NCBI GenBank assembly: GCA_037126765.1
Contig: JBBCBC010000022.1
Location: 4,216,001 to 4,280,000 of the forward strand
Length of the DNA: 64,000 nucleotides
Source: Stenogyne calaminthoides
Taxonomy: Eukaryota; Streptophyta; Magnoliopsida; Lamiales; Lamiaceae
Reading direction: 5' to 3'
The position numbers and the translations under genes were made by a program. Below, in pieces: positions 45,721 to 57,271 of the stretch. The notes below the pieces were generated by a model. It was not told the DNA's origin. It saw only the letters and a list, made by a program, of their open reading frames with translations, and ran no database searches. Each line of letters starts with the position of its first letter. The stretch's first letter is position 1.

Positions 45721-46695
45721 ATTAGTGTGTAACTACATCTATGTATTACTACATGAAAAAAAAAATGAAACTTAGAGAAACGACATGTGTACATTGTTAC
45801 ATATTATTAAAAAATATGAACAAAAAGCGTTGACCTATGAAGAAAATTGTGTTACCAGAAATCCTTAGTCCAATATAACAGATTTAAAGAACAACTTGAT
45901 GTGTTACTACATGAATAAAATAGTGTTACAGTATGAACAAACGAGTGTTATTACATGAAAAAAAATCAGTACAAGCACGAAAACAAGTCCAAAATTACAG
46001 ATTTAAAAGAACAACGTGAGAATCAACAGAGAATCTTCTCATCTCTAAACTATCATCGAATAAGAGATCTAGTCGCCATCAAAAAAAGAACCTAGAGATG
46101 CACCGCCATTTGGAAGAGAAAAGGAAAAGAAGAACAAGAGAAGAAAAGGAAAAACCTAGAGACGTACCGCCATCAAAGTCAACAGAGATCTAGCAAGAGA
46201 AGTAAAAGGAAAAAAGAAGAACAAGAGAAGAAAAGGAAAAACCTAGAGACGTACCGTCATCAAAGTCAACAGAGATCTAGTTGTGTTTGTTGCGATGCGA
46301 GGAAGAGGAAGAAGAAGAAGAAGAAGAAATGGTCGATGTTGTTGTTCTTTATTTAAGAATAACGTCAAGAATCGCCCTAACCCTAATTCCAAAAACCAAT
46401 TCACCTATAATTGCATACAAGTTTTTGCGTAAATTTTAAAATAAATTGGGTCTTTTAATTGAAAGATGGTCCGAGTCATGATTTTAGTCACACTTTCTTT
46501 CTTTTAAGCGTTTCAACATTATGTTCATACCCCAATAAAATATATTTTTTTTATAAATTTCATCCTCACAAAATGTCATTACTTTTGACCCTACACATGT
46601 ACATAATTCAACTCATCTCTTTACTTTATACATAAAGCTTTTAAAAAATTACCCCTTAAAATCCTACTAATTATACATTTTTCTTAATATGTCTG
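45721..46695. repeat. Intergenic with purine-rich tandem repeats, unit B
   Basis: The three-fold about 100-bp purine-rich repeat is at 46090-46330. Unit B lacks about 40 bp present near 20455-20495 of A. No gene seen. Confidence 0.45.
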
Positions 46696-46698
46696 TCA

Positions 46699-47076
46699 CC
46701 CTACAAGAACTATAAGAAAATAAAGAATGACCTTCGAAATTTTTCAACAAAAATAATCTAGTTTTTAAATAGTGAGGATTGTCTACAACTTGCCTATGAA
46801 TTTTTAGAATTTTAGTAGACAAACAAATTACCTACAAACAAACTACCTACATATTTGTAATTTCCGTAGGCAAACTTACCTACGCAAATAATTCTCTAGG
46901 CAATTTACATTTCAGTGGGCAATTATATTTATAGTTTACAAATGACCTATATGATTAGAAAATATTGTAGGCAAGTCATAGATAATCCTTACTATTTAAG
47001 GACAAAATTATTTTCTCTAAAAATTCCGTAGACATGTTGAAAAATTTCTTAGGCGGTGTACTATTTTCTTGTAGTG
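46699..47076. mobile_element. Non-autonomous CACTA element (MITE), unit B
   Basis: Same ends and TCA duplications (46696-46698, 47077-47079) as 21318-21695, and the same 378-bp length. Confidence 0.8.
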
Positions 47077-47397
47077 TCACTTCACATGTGAATAAAATGT
47101 TGGGACATAGAGTTTATTAATTTATGAAAAAAAACATATTAATCTATATGATAGTAATATCTCAATTAACCAAATTTTTATATTTTTTATCAGACAATTT
47201 TTTTTTTTATTTCATACACTCAAAGGTACCCCAAGAGAAATATTTACAAGTATATTTACAAAGATAATCCACAACACTCTAGTATAATTCTAGGATTCTC
47301 TAACCACACTATCATAGATGTATTACAAGGAATTAAAGAGTCGCTAAACACCAACTCCACATTCTCTCTTTCATCTACTCTAAAATCCTATACACAT

Positions 47398-47691
47398 TGT
47401 ATTAGGATTAAATCAAGTGATTTAACCAAGTCAACCACAAAATAAGAAAGAAGATAATTTGTATTTATTAAAATTTCCTTGGTCACCAAGAAATACTTGG
47501 CCACCAAGATTATTTTGTCTCCAAAATTTACTTGGACATCAAGATTTAGGATTTCCCCTTTTTGTTTCTCTAATTTCTAATATAAATAGGTTCATCATAT
47601 TGTGTTCTAAAATATAATGAATAACAGATTAGTCTCACCAATTCAATGGTGATTTTCAAATTATTCTCATACGAGTTAAATCATCCTCACA
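47398..47691 (+). mobile_element. Putative 5' LTR of Copia remnant, unit B
   Basis: Counterpart of 22018-22311, ending CATCCTCACA before the primer site; the left edge is uncertain. Confidence 0.45.
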
Positions 47692-47700
47692 TGGTATCAG
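47692..47700 (+). promoter_or_regulatory. Primer-binding site of Copia remnant, unit B
   Basis: TGGTATCAG, as at 22312. Confidence 0.65.
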
Positions 47701-47772
47701 CTTAATCGATCCTAACCTTAATTTTCTCATCTTCTGCGCTGATCATACGGTCCCCTTCGATGGAATTTTCCA

Positions 47773-47935
47773 ATGAATGCTTCCTCAACAACCGATCCTC
47801 TTTCCAACACCATGATCCGCATGGTGCCCATCAAGCTTTTCCTCACATTTCATTTAATTAATGTGGTAATGACAGAAACTTCATATGGCAGAATACTTCG
47901 ATCTTCTAGGGATTCCTGACGGTACCGCTCCTAGT
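47773..47935 (+). pseudogene. Copia Gag N-terminal remnant, unit B
   Basis: The ATG at 47773 starts MNASSTTDPLSNTMIRMVPIK; then, in another frame, the AEYFDLLGIPDGT block. Same truncated state as 22393-22580, with a few further bases lost. Confidence 0.6.
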
Positions 47936-48474
47936 CGACCGTCACAGCCGCCGACGTAATAAAAAAAAGTTATTTTCCGCCGCTTTCTTCTTTTCTGCTC
48001 CGGTAAACTCGTCTTCTTTATCGGCCGCCGATCGAACGATCCCCTTCGATGGCAAAACCCTCGTGTAGTGAGCTGGTCTCCTTCGCTGCACATCATAGAT
48101 CAACGGTCCCCTCGATCATCACTCTTCTTCTCTTCTATTTCATCGTTTTCTATCACGACGGAACTATATCTCGATGACACACATCGGCCTTGTCTCCTCC
48201 GCTCAGTTTTTATTTTCGGCTCCAATCGTTCGACGAGTCTCCTCGTCCGATCCCTCTCTTGCTCATATGGCTTTTGAGTTCTTCAGGTCCAAGCTTTTTG
48301 TTTGCTTGCATCGCATGTTAGTGTTAGTGTTCTAGAGACAATCTATTGTAAGGACATAATACTCAGATAATATTCAGTGTTGGTTTAATATTATTGTTTA
48401 TTTAATATTAGATGTGTGGCATTACACTTATTAGAATAATATGTTTGATTGTTTACATTTGTTCTTATCTGTGT
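47936..48474. other. Unassigned sequence before repeat S, unit B
   Basis: Counterpart of 22581-23098, many small indels relative to it; nothing coding is supported. Confidence 0.4.
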
Positions 48475-48905
48475 TCCCCTGAATCACTGCTGTCATTGAG
48501 TATGTGAGAACTCAGATGACTTAAGCATGCTTCTCAAATAGCCCCGATCAAGGATCATCAAGAAAGGGATATTGATGATACAGTGGAGATTGGTGTGCGA
48601 TCTGCATCATACGCTTGGAGAGTGCAGTAAGATCTCACTTACTACAAGATACTGGGTATCTCATGATGGATGCACAAATACCTTAGAGGGTATTGGTGTA
48701 CACATCCGAGAAATCGTTTGATGTAGTTCCACTATATGTGTCTATGGGTGTCTCGGTTAGTGGGAGTGATGCGATACTCCTTTGACTTGAGGTCAATATG
48801 CACGATATGTGTGGAGTGATGAACTTTGACCATGATCGACGCTTACACCCTTCCATGGGTAGATATGGCTTGGATTGGGTTCATCACGAAGTGCATGTGC
48901 GTGGT
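48475..48905. repeat. Non-coding repeat S, copy 3, running into single-copy flank
   Basis: Matches 1-430 and 23099-23528 until about GCATGTGCGTGGT. Beyond this the sequence differs from both A and B, defining the right end of the duplication. Confidence 0.7.
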
Positions 48906-50092
48906 AGTTGAGCCAAGAATAGGATTCATTCCTCAAAGTGGATTCAGAGAGAATACTCACATTCTCATCATAATTGGATCAGTCATTGGCCAATGCATGT
49001 CAACTTGGACTTTGTGGCCAAGTGTGACATAAGTGATCAATTAGTGATTGGAGATAAAGTGATTAAGTTATTTGAATAAACACTTTATCATGTTCAAGAC
49101 TAATCAAGTATTCGTGAATGAAATGAGGAAATTGTAATAGCCCATGTTACAGTTACAGGTAGTTGCAAGTTTCTCGCAACGTACCTCATATATTGAGAAT
49201 GTCTGATTTATTGTCTAGGATTCAATTAAGATCGTTAGTTTGACTAATGACTCGATAAAGTGATTTATGTTTCTTAATTATATACCAATTATCTAAAACG
49301 ACACTTATTATGAAACAAAAGGAATAGCAGTTATTTTCTTACATTATGAATTAATTTTATACGTTCCAATTACTATCATAATTTTAGTATTTTAAATTGT
49401 GTTATGTTGTGTTGTCTTGATTCTATTATGTTTATTACAATATGAAACTTATAAGTTAATAATTTTAATATTTATAGGTGCATATTTATTTCATTTTTTA
49501 ATATAATATATGAAATATTTTTAAAAAATTAATAGAGATCATTTTAACAGTTAGACCGTCGATTCGACTAGTCCAATCGACTGAACCACCAATTGATGCC
49601 CAAGCCGATTTGATCACCGGTCCAATTATAAAAACATTGGCACTAGATGCTCCACCAAAGGTCATCATCAATCAATAGTTTAGGAGTTCTATGCAAATAA
49701 TTGTAATATATTGAAAGTATAAATTTGATAAACCGAAGGAATTAAATTCAAGCTCAAATTGAGTGTGAAATGTAGAATGTAGAATGTTCCATTGAAATGT
49801 TAAATATCTCCAACTCTCTACCAAGGGAGAATAGAGAATTTCTAACATTATTTGATGGCACTACATTTACTCTCTTCATTTCCTTTTAACCTGCCATTTA
49901 ATTCATTCATTTTTCACTTGCTTGGTCCTTCAATTACAATTTCCAACGCATTCACCAAAATATTAAGAACTTATACTTCAATTAATTACAATATTTTTAT
50001 ACTATTTATATATATATATATATATTGAAAACCTAAGTTCCCTCGTCATTTATGTTGAACCCGCCAATCAAGACATGCATATTTAATTAGTA
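48906..50092. other. AT-rich flank, no gene seen
   Basis: Begins as a smooth continuation of repeat S (AGCCAAGAATAGGATTC..), suggesting that this is the undisturbed form of S. A stretch rich in ACCGGTCC-like motifs at 49550-49640 resembles the ends of decayed DNA transposons. There is a TA run near 50016-50035. Confidence 0.45.
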
Positions 50093-50298
50093 CTCCCTCC
50101 GTCTCCCCGTATATTTGTCCCACTTTTTTTTGTTAAATTGTTTAAGAAATAATATTAAAATTATAGATAGTGAGCTTTTACAATATTTAATGGATGAAAA
50201 GTGAAGGTATTTGGGATAGTTGGGATGAAAAGTGGGGAAATAATATTAAAATAATAGTTAGTGGAGTGTTACTTTTTACTTTTATGGGATGGATGTAT
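50093..50298. mobile_element. Stowaway-like MITE
   Basis: The left end TA+CTCCCTCCGTCTCCCCG is typical of Tc1/Mariner Stowaway elements. The right end ACTTTTATGGGATGGATG is a decayed complement of the same signature. The body repeats GGGATNNTTGGGATGAAAAG-like phrases. No ORF. Confidence 0.6.
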
Positions 50299-50395
50299 GT
50301 TAAAAAAAATATATGATAAAACACATATTGATGGATGTATGATAAAATAAAAAATATATAAGATATAAAAGCGAATTGATTTAATTATGAGTAGG

Positions 50396-51276
50396 ATTTT
50401 TTTTTTCTGAGAAGCTCACACCAGATGATTAGTCTGTGGAATGGGCCAGAGCTAAAGACAGAAAATATCTAGGAATGTCATCACCCTTCCAAGCTTGAGG
50501 TTGGGGAGATTTTGTCGCCATTTTAGCGAGCTTATGGGCCATCGTGTTTTCAGTTCTTGGGAAATACCAAACACCTTTCACTGAGGTGTTTGAAATCAAC
50601 TTTTGCGCTTTGCCGATGAGGAATTCTTCATATCCCCAATACGTGTCATCAGATCGGATGGCCTGGACTGCATCGGATGAGTCTGTAAGAACCGAGATTG
50701 GTCCTGGGGACCATCGCAGCCAGAAGGAGATTCCATCAATGATGGCATTGAGTTTAGCTGCCAAAACCGTACTAGAGGGATTAATCTTGTGAAAGCCTGC
50801 AGCCCACAGTTTCATGTTCGGATCTTGGATGTAGAAACCAACAGCGTAGGCCATGGAGGATTCCTTGTAAGTTGCGTCGACATTCAAGGTGAAACAACCA
50901 GGGGGAATAACACAAGTAGGCTGGGAGATCCGCCCGGGATTAGAGGGGGTCTTCAGGATCAGCAGACGTCTGGCTTGTTGATATTGGTGGAGCAGTGCAT
51001 CGGTCCAGGTAGCCGAATTTTGAAGGGTAATTTCCTTGCGGTGGGATCCTTTTTTGTGAGTCATATCGCATCTCTCTTTCCATACTCCCCAAATTTTCAT
51101 CGCCAGATTGTCGAGATCAGGTCCGTCAAGGGAATTAATGAAGAAAAGAGCAAGATTATCGGGGGATCATTGTCTACCCTTCTTGAATGTGGGCCACCAC
51201 TTGGTATCTTTCCAAGCTTCAGTGTCAGCCCAATAGTAATTACAGAGGACGCACCTGGGGGGACAAAATAAGGAAC
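50396..51276 (-). mobile_element. 5'-truncated LINE with 12-bp target duplication
   Basis: Minus-strand insertion ending in a poly(A) (T-run on plus at about 50396-50406). Flanked by ATTATGAGTAGG (50384-50395) and ATTACGAGTAGG (51277-51288), a 12-bp duplication with one mismatch. Length 881 bp; only the 3' end of the LINE was copied. Confidence 0.8.
50429..51276 (-). pseudogene. LINE zf-RVT and RNase H region
   Basis: The minus strand first gives a C-x-x-C segment (RCVLCNYYWADTEAW, zf-RVT-like), broken by a stop near 51179. Then comes an open 223-codon block with WGVWKERCD and a plant LINE RNase H (RVT_3): FTLNVDAT (first Asp), LAAKLNAI, LTDSSDAV (Asp), RTENTMAHKLAKMA. The second catalytic position, normally Glu in the AExxAI motif, is Lys here, consistent with a G-to-A change. 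Ends at the TAA 50431-50429. Confidence 0.75.
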
Positions 51277-51288
51277 ATTACGAGTAGG

Positions 51289-52389
51289 TTTTCGATAAAA
51301 CTTATTCATAGTATGTAATTTATATCATTACACTTACAAATTAATACCACAAAACTTATCAATTAATACGACTATATTTATAAGTTGATACCATAACACT
51401 AAGGCAAGGTTTCATATGCACTTGGTGCACAGACTCTAGATCTGTGCTCTCACTTTGACCCTGCCCATTTTTTTATTGTGGATCATCTTTTTCACTAATG
51501 GCAAGATCTCATTTTCCTAATGGGTCACTCCTATACCCGAGTGCACGGTGCACAAGAGACCCACTCTAACACTAAAATACACTTATATTGTATCAGCTTA
51601 TAAGTTTGATGGTATCAATTTATAAGTGTAATTGTATAATTTTACAGTATGAACAAGCTTTACAAGGAAATTTGTGTTGATTTATATTTTTGAATTGATA
51701 TTTATCTATTTATTTATATTATTCCGCAACATTATATTTAATTAAAAAGTAAATCTTCTGTGTACTAGGTGGATCATACACTTTCATAATGTATTTTAAA
51801 ATTTTGTAATTTATTACACTAAAATTTATTATTTATTACACTGAAATATGCAATTTTTTCATAAAACATAATATAAATGCACAAGAATACCCCTCATCCA
51901 TAATAGATGCCAAGAATCAATTTATCTAGTGAGATTAATAATTCTTTAAGTTGTAAATACTTTTATACATAATAGAAATATATTTAAATCATGTATAGTT
52001 ATGTTAAATGTATGTTGTATAGATTTGGAACTTATAACTCATATTCATTCATTGAGTTGGTCTTCAGTGATATTCACACATAAACTTTATTTTATGAGTG
52101 ACACTATTATATATATGCACCATTACTGTTATGATCATATCATTATTTAAAAAATTAATGCTAATTAGTTTTTTTTAATAATAATAGAACACATAAATAA
52201 TATTGATGATGTATATATAATAATAGTAAATATATATAATAGTGATTTATATTTATACATAACAGTAATAGTAAATAATACAGTATAACAATAATACTTG
52301 AAGCAAAAAGTTCATGTATGTAAAGCCAAATTTACATAAGTTTTTTTGTCATATATTCTTTTGCAAGTCGTATTTCGTGGATAATAGGA
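51289..52389. other. AT-rich flank before the third Tat-type element
   Basis: No gene. Contains a MITE family M member (51757-51897) and short repeated phrases GTGCACNGTGCAC near 51430 and 51540. Confidence 0.45.
51757..51897. mobile_element. MITE family M, copy 3
   Basis: The left arm CATAATGTATTTTAAAATT and a right arm ending ATAATATAAATGCAC form an imperfect inverted repeat related to 7948-8157 and 8491-8697. Diverged and shortened. Confidence 0.4.
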
Positions 52390-53562
52390 TGTGGCGATGT
52401 GTGTGACGACTTAACAAACAAAATATTGATGTGTAATACACTGTGTGTGTGTATGACGAGCACATTTGTATGCAGGATGATAACAAGGATTTGATGACCC
52501 AGTTCGTCAAAGTTGACTACGTCTGGGGGCATACCAAGCCAGGATTATATTATTTATGGTTTGGAGAGTGTGTCGAACACAATAAGTTAGTGACGAGCAC
52601 AATGGTTATGTGGGAGGGAGAGTTGATACAAGAGCTATCTTAGGAAAAATTTTGAACCTTTCTTTTGTTATTTTTGGGCCTATTTATAGGCTTTGGATGA
52701 GCTGGTGATGTCAAGGCTTGAGCTGGTGGTGTCCTGGTTAGCACGAGATGGCGATTTCTTAACATGCACGAATCTATGTGGTGTTGTCACGTTTTCTGTT
52801 TGTGCTTCTTTGGTTGACATTTGTCTTTACTTGCCCGAGAAGTATTCGACTTGTCATCCAGGTGGTGATGGTGGTGTCTTGGGTGACCCGATTCTAGTGC
52901 TCGCTTGGTTGTGGTCCGTACTCGCGAGGCCCGACCCTTGTGGTCGTTGAGTAGGCGCGGCCGCAAACCAAACACCACGACCTTGATTCCTAGGGCGAGC
53001 ACACTCTTCTGCTCTCCACTCTCCCGGACCTCTGTTAGCCATGTATGCGTGCTCACTCCCCGATAGGTTGCTTTGCTTGCCTGGAAAATGTTGTTGTAAA
53101 CCAAATGATTTGGTTCTTCTTTGTCTGCTTTCGCCGGAATGCGGCGTGTCCTCCTCCTCTGCTTAAATGCGATTTCGTCTCTCCTTCTCTCATCCGGCTT
53201 CGTTTTTCCTTCTCTGTTAAATCGGTTTTCCGCTTTTTCTTCTCTGTTCATCTGGGCTTCGTCTTTCCTTTTTTGTTCGTCTGGTTTTCCGTTCGACCAC
53301 TACCCTTGTTTGTCTTATCTTGGCGAGTGGTCATTGGGTTCCAAGGGAGAGCATAATTTTTGCAGTATGATGGATTCTGGCGCCCAGCACCCTCTGGTCG
53401 CCTAAACTGGCGTGCTCCTGGCGAGCATAGATGGAAGAAATGGGATGTGTATCCAATCGGTGAGCACTTGTCTAATGGGCTAGCGGGCACCTTTGTTTTT
53501 ATCGGTCCACGTGTTCGTCGCGATGCGAGCACGCACGCGAAAGATTATTTATGTGCACAACA
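52390..53562 (-). mobile_element. LTR of Tat-type element, third copy
   Basis: Starts TGTGGCGATG, then TTAACAAACAAAAT, and ends GTGCACAACA. Related to the LTRs at 462 and 23557 but much diverged. Shared internal marks include GACCCAGTTCGTCAA (52497) and TATTTATAGG near 52682. On the minus strand it follows a CCCGGGGGGGTAT polypurine tract (53563-53580), so it is the 3' LTR. Confidence 0.65.
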
Positions 53563-53580
53563 ATACCCCCCCGGGCCGCC
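53563..53580 (-). promoter_or_regulatory. Polypurine tract, third Tat-type element
   Basis: The run of seven G followed by TAT and the LTR start TGTTGTGC on the minus strand. Confidence 0.6.
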
Positions 53581-53843
53581 GCTTAAATTCGTCATGGGGG
53601 CCCGATGATGAAGGCCTTAGAGAGGGAGATCGAGGCATCGTTTTCGCTTTCTCCGTAGGGGCGATCCCGAGGCAATCATTCCTTCTTCTTTCTCGAAACT
53701 CCGAACCTCGCCTTCTCCGTGAAAATTTTTTTTTTTTTTTTATGCTATCTCGTTCCATCTCTTTCGATTCTTTATTCAACTCCGAGGGGTCTAAGATTTC
53801 TCGGGGGTTGGTGTCTTCACCTCGCCGCCCATTTACTCGCAGC

Positions 53844-56016
53844 ATGGCTTGTTCATCAAAGGTGGATGCTTTTGGACCACGACCTCACCGGAGGGTTCGG
53901 AAGCCATTTGTCGTTCTCTCCTCTGATTCCAAGGAGGCGATAAACGAGCTAGGTCGAGAGCACGTTATATTTTTCTGGATGACTCCGATGAGAATAGGTT
54001 GTCGCCGAGGGATGGTGCCCGGGTTGTAGGTGATTATACTATTGGTGAATCTGAAACAAAAAAAAAACTGACGAGCATAATGTTGGGGCCGAGTATAGAG
54101 TCGATGGTGTAGGTGAGCAAAATGTGGAGGTCGATAGCGAGTAGAACATCGCGCTTGGACGGCTCCATATCTTGAGTTACGCTGAATATAGTGCTCAATA
54201 CAATTTTGATTGGCCCGATCAGCCTCATCGGATTGCCGTTGAGAATAAATTATCGGCGAGCAGAATTGCAAGCATAATCGATGCAGACTGGCTTGGCCAG
54301 TTGTACCGGGCTTATGATACTTCGAAAGATGTATTTCTCTGGGTGCCCGGACCTGATGAGCATGTGAATTAGCCTCCCGAAGGTTGTGTGGCAGTAAATC
54401 ATGACACCATGGAGGTGGCCTCCAATTCCTTCTTCATCCGGCGATCTCCCATTTGCTCGTTGAGTGAGACATTACCATCACTCAATTGATGCCAAATCGA
54501 GAACACAAAGCTTGTTGTTGCTTGTACCTCCTTGTTCTGGTCGTCATATTTCGGTGCTGGAGGGGTGGGCAAAAATGATTGTCCGTAGATTCTTTGAATC
54601 GCTTGTGAATCTCCGGGTTGAAGATCTTTCCACGCTGCTGCCAATTTTTTATGCGCCAGACTCGAGATAGCGAGCCCTCTTCAGATTAGTCTTTTCTATG
54701 CTCATCGACGACCACTTCGACGGACGAGCACGCAATTGCCAACGAAGGCGGCATCTTATCGCCGAGAAGGTGGAGAATACTTCGCTAAAATGGTGGACTG
54801 GACATCGCCGAGAAGCGGAAAAAGTTCGACGCCGAAGGCGGGCTGTTATCGCCAGAAAGGCCGATGATCTCATCGCCGAGAAGACGGAGAATACTTTGCT
54901 AAAACGGCGGACTAGATATCACCGAGGTAAAGGGAAAGTTCGACGCCGAGAAGCGCGGAATGGTCCGCCATAAAGGCTTATCATCTCATCGCCGGTAGAA
55001 GGTGGAGAATAATTAAGCTAAAATGGCAAATCGACATCACCGAGGTAGAAGGAAAGTTGACGCCGGTAGCGGGCCGGTTGCCGCCGAAGGCCGCCGACGA
55101 TCTCATCGCCGGTAGCCGCCAAGGTGTCATCACCAAAAGTCCGGACGAGCACAATTGATGGTGGTGGTTCACCCGAAACAGTGAGGTCTCAGGCTCGTCG
55201 AACCGACGCGCCTATGCTCGTCTCGACGGAGGTCCCGTGGTTCGCCCAAACTAGTGGGGAGTCTTGTCACCATCTCGCTTTACCGATCTCCGTGAAATCA
55301 CCTTGATTTCTTATTTCGCAGAGGGAGTCGAGATGGTGGGCCCCCATCCGATGATGAGGACACAGACGCAGGAGCATGGGGGCGATATATAATAGTTGAT
55401 ACGAGCAGAGTAGACAGCATCGTGGAGAGGAGGGCTCGGGGTGGGTATAACAGGCGCCAGATAAGATGGGACCGTCAACTTTTTCGCTCACGCCGACTCC
55501 GATAATGAGCCCTTTCTCAGACATTTTCTTTGTAAACTCTGTGTTTGACTAGGATAGACTTTTTTACTTGGCTGGGATGGCCGTTGTGAAGTTTCGACCC
55601 AAAGAAAAAGACAACCAAGAGCTGAGTGTTCATCTGCACCAGGCCGAAGAAGAGATCACCCCAACCTTGGTGTTGAGAAGTCGAAGATGTTCACAGAAGA
55701 TTATCATCAGGAGATGATCAACTTCTCCTATGCCTGTGCCTTCGCGGATGCCATGCGTACAACTCTTCGTATATTTCCGGTCGACCAGCTCGAGCCATTT
55801 AAAACCGATCTGAAAGAATGGTTGGTCGACTATCCTCCGGTCCCTGTTCGCGATCTCCCTTTTGCCGACCTTCAGGACATTGATATGGACTTCTCATTTT
55901 TACCAGAAGGGGTTCTGGTAGTTGATCCTCCTGAGGATGAGGCGATCAAGGAGCCGGAAAGGGATAACCTCAACACGGGCGAGCAGGCTGGAGATAAAAT
56001 TCCAGGTGACGAATAG
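53844..56016 (+). pseudogene. Antisense ORF of the third Tat-type element
   Basis: Diverged homologue of 1527-4299. The ATG near 53844 gives MACSSKVDAFGPRPH, then FVVLSSDSKEAINELGRE (compare AILSSDSDDALNELDRD). 54172-54372 gives AEYSAQYNFDWPDQPHR..LGQLYRAYDTSKDVFLWVPGPDE, matching copies A and B. A TAG at 54370 lies near their TGA, followed by PPEGCVAVNHDTME and a frame-shifted LHPAI..LLV region. The middle is replaced by about 115-bp tandem repeats (54740-55130). The C-terminal domain is clean at 55687-56016 (NFSYACAFADAMRTTLRIFPVDQLEPF..) with an acidic tail. Clearly non-functional, but it shows that the N- and C-terminal domains are conserved across element subfamilies. Confidence 0.65.
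54740..55130. repeat. Tandem repeats of about 115 bp inside the antisense ORF
   Basis: Three to four degenerate units starting at about 54761, 54874 and 54991. Each contains GATCTCATCGCCG followed by a GGAGAATA..GCTAAAA stretch. They lie where copies A and B encode the basic middle region. Confidence 0.55.
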
Positions 56017-56833
56017 AGTGCTCGGGATGATGGCGAGCATAACGCTCTGGGTGGCGAGCAAAGCATTCAAGGATAGAAAGTTCCTCTGTTGACCTCAAAG
56101 TTTTTAAGCTTTTTCTGGTTTGTTGTTTGAAGTTTCTTTGTGTTTAGACTAGGATTGCCTCGTTTCTGTTTGGCCGGAATGGTCTTTTTGATGTTTGACT
56201 CCTAGTGGGTCTTCTTGTATGTTTGGCCGTTAGGGCCTGTTTTTCCGTATAAGAACTGAACCATCTAATGTGTCTGTGTTTAACTTGACTTCGTTTTATG
56301 ATTGTCTTACGTTGGTGCAATCATGATGGTTGGCTTATTTAGGTGCAACCCGTTCTCGTTCGCGATCGACTTACGTAACTGGCGATCACTTCTGCTCTGG
56401 TCATCTTATTTATGGTGCAACCTATGTACTTAATGCGTGCTTTGTTACGAGCATGGTAAGCACACGTTCTTTCGCCAAGCAAACACAAACTCTGCTCTGT
56501 CCGATTCTTGTTGGATTCTGGTCGTCTTATTACGATGCGACGCGATTGGGCATATGGCCAAACAAACTAGATAAATGAATAAACATCACACAGGATGTTT
56601 TTAATCTTTGAGGCTCTTATCCATACTTGTTAAAACTCTTTTTTTGTAGACAAGACTTGCTTACAAATTTACACTCGTGTAATAACCTTATTGATGCCTT
56701 GATGTCTTTGTCTTTTGCCGGTCGAGCAAAGGTTTTCTGGTTATGTTTTCAACACCCCTTGTTCTGACCATGTGCTCGTGACTAGGCGAACACAGGCTTG
56801 TGCTCGACCTTGGTTTTTTTGTTGCGCTCACCA
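56017..56833. other. Spacer between antisense ORF and integrase, third element
   Basis: No gene. Contains degenerate GTCTTANNTNGGTGCAACC-like phrases (56295-56420), as in copies A and B at 4770-5100, so this motif cluster is a conserved non-coding part of the element. Confidence 0.45.
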
Positions 56834-57271
56834 TTACTGATAATATATTTTCAAATTTAACGCATTCCATGAATAGGAAACCAGAGTTCCATCCATCGTC
56901 TCCAAATCGTATGCTCCGTTTAGCAAGCGCTCCGATATTCGGTATGGACCTTCCCACGCTCGGCCGAACACACCACCTGGGACCCCCGTTGCTCGCCTGA
57001 GGACAAGCTCACCGATTTTGAATCTGCGGATCCTTTGTTTATACATGGCATTCTTGAGGTCGTCCTCGTATCTTTTTTCATCCAACAAGTCTGTGCTAAG
57101 GGTGAGCGCTTGGTCATTGGTATGTTCGCCAAAACACATAGTTCGGTGGCTCAGGAATTCGACTTATGCCGAAATAACCGCTTCCGTACCAAAAGCTAAA
57201 GCGAACGGAGTCTCACCCGTGGATGTTTTGAAAGTAGTGCGGTATGCCCACAAATTTTGGGTAGTTCGGGG
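56834..57271 (-). pseudogene. Ty3/Gypsy (Tat-type) integrase C-terminal fragment
   Basis: The minus strand reads NLWAYRTTFKTSTGETPFAL, FGTEAVISA, then a stop (57166-57164), and continues in frame with RIRRFKIGELVLRRATG, AWEGPYRIS, GAYDLETMDG and SWNALNLKIYYQ to a stop at 56834. These are the integrase C-terminal motifs (WAYRTT.., VLR.., WEGPY.., WN..HL..YY) of plant Ty3/Gypsy elements, most like the Tat group. The catalytic core, RNase H, reverse transcriptase and Gag are not in the window. The sequence changes abruptly to the tandem array at about 57271. It gives the orientation of the element: gag-pol is on minus, convergent with the antisense ORF. Confidence 0.85.

Larger units (their letters stand above)
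23529..48905. repeat. Tandem segmental duplication, unit B
   Basis: Second full copy of the duplicated unit. Relative to unit A it carries the complete Copia element (A has a solo LTR), an expanded 29-bp repeat in the Tat-type LTR, about 150 bp of extra sequence near 44985-45140, and an intact first HIPP exon. It lacks the 2.9 kb at 6018-8934 of A and about 425 bp matching 18522-18945 of A. Downstream of 48905 the sequence has no counterpart in the window. Confidence 0.85.

Noticed and set aside
49540..49650. ACCGGTCC-rich stretch as a DNA transposon end
   Set aside because: Only one end is visible and no duplication; too decayed to call.
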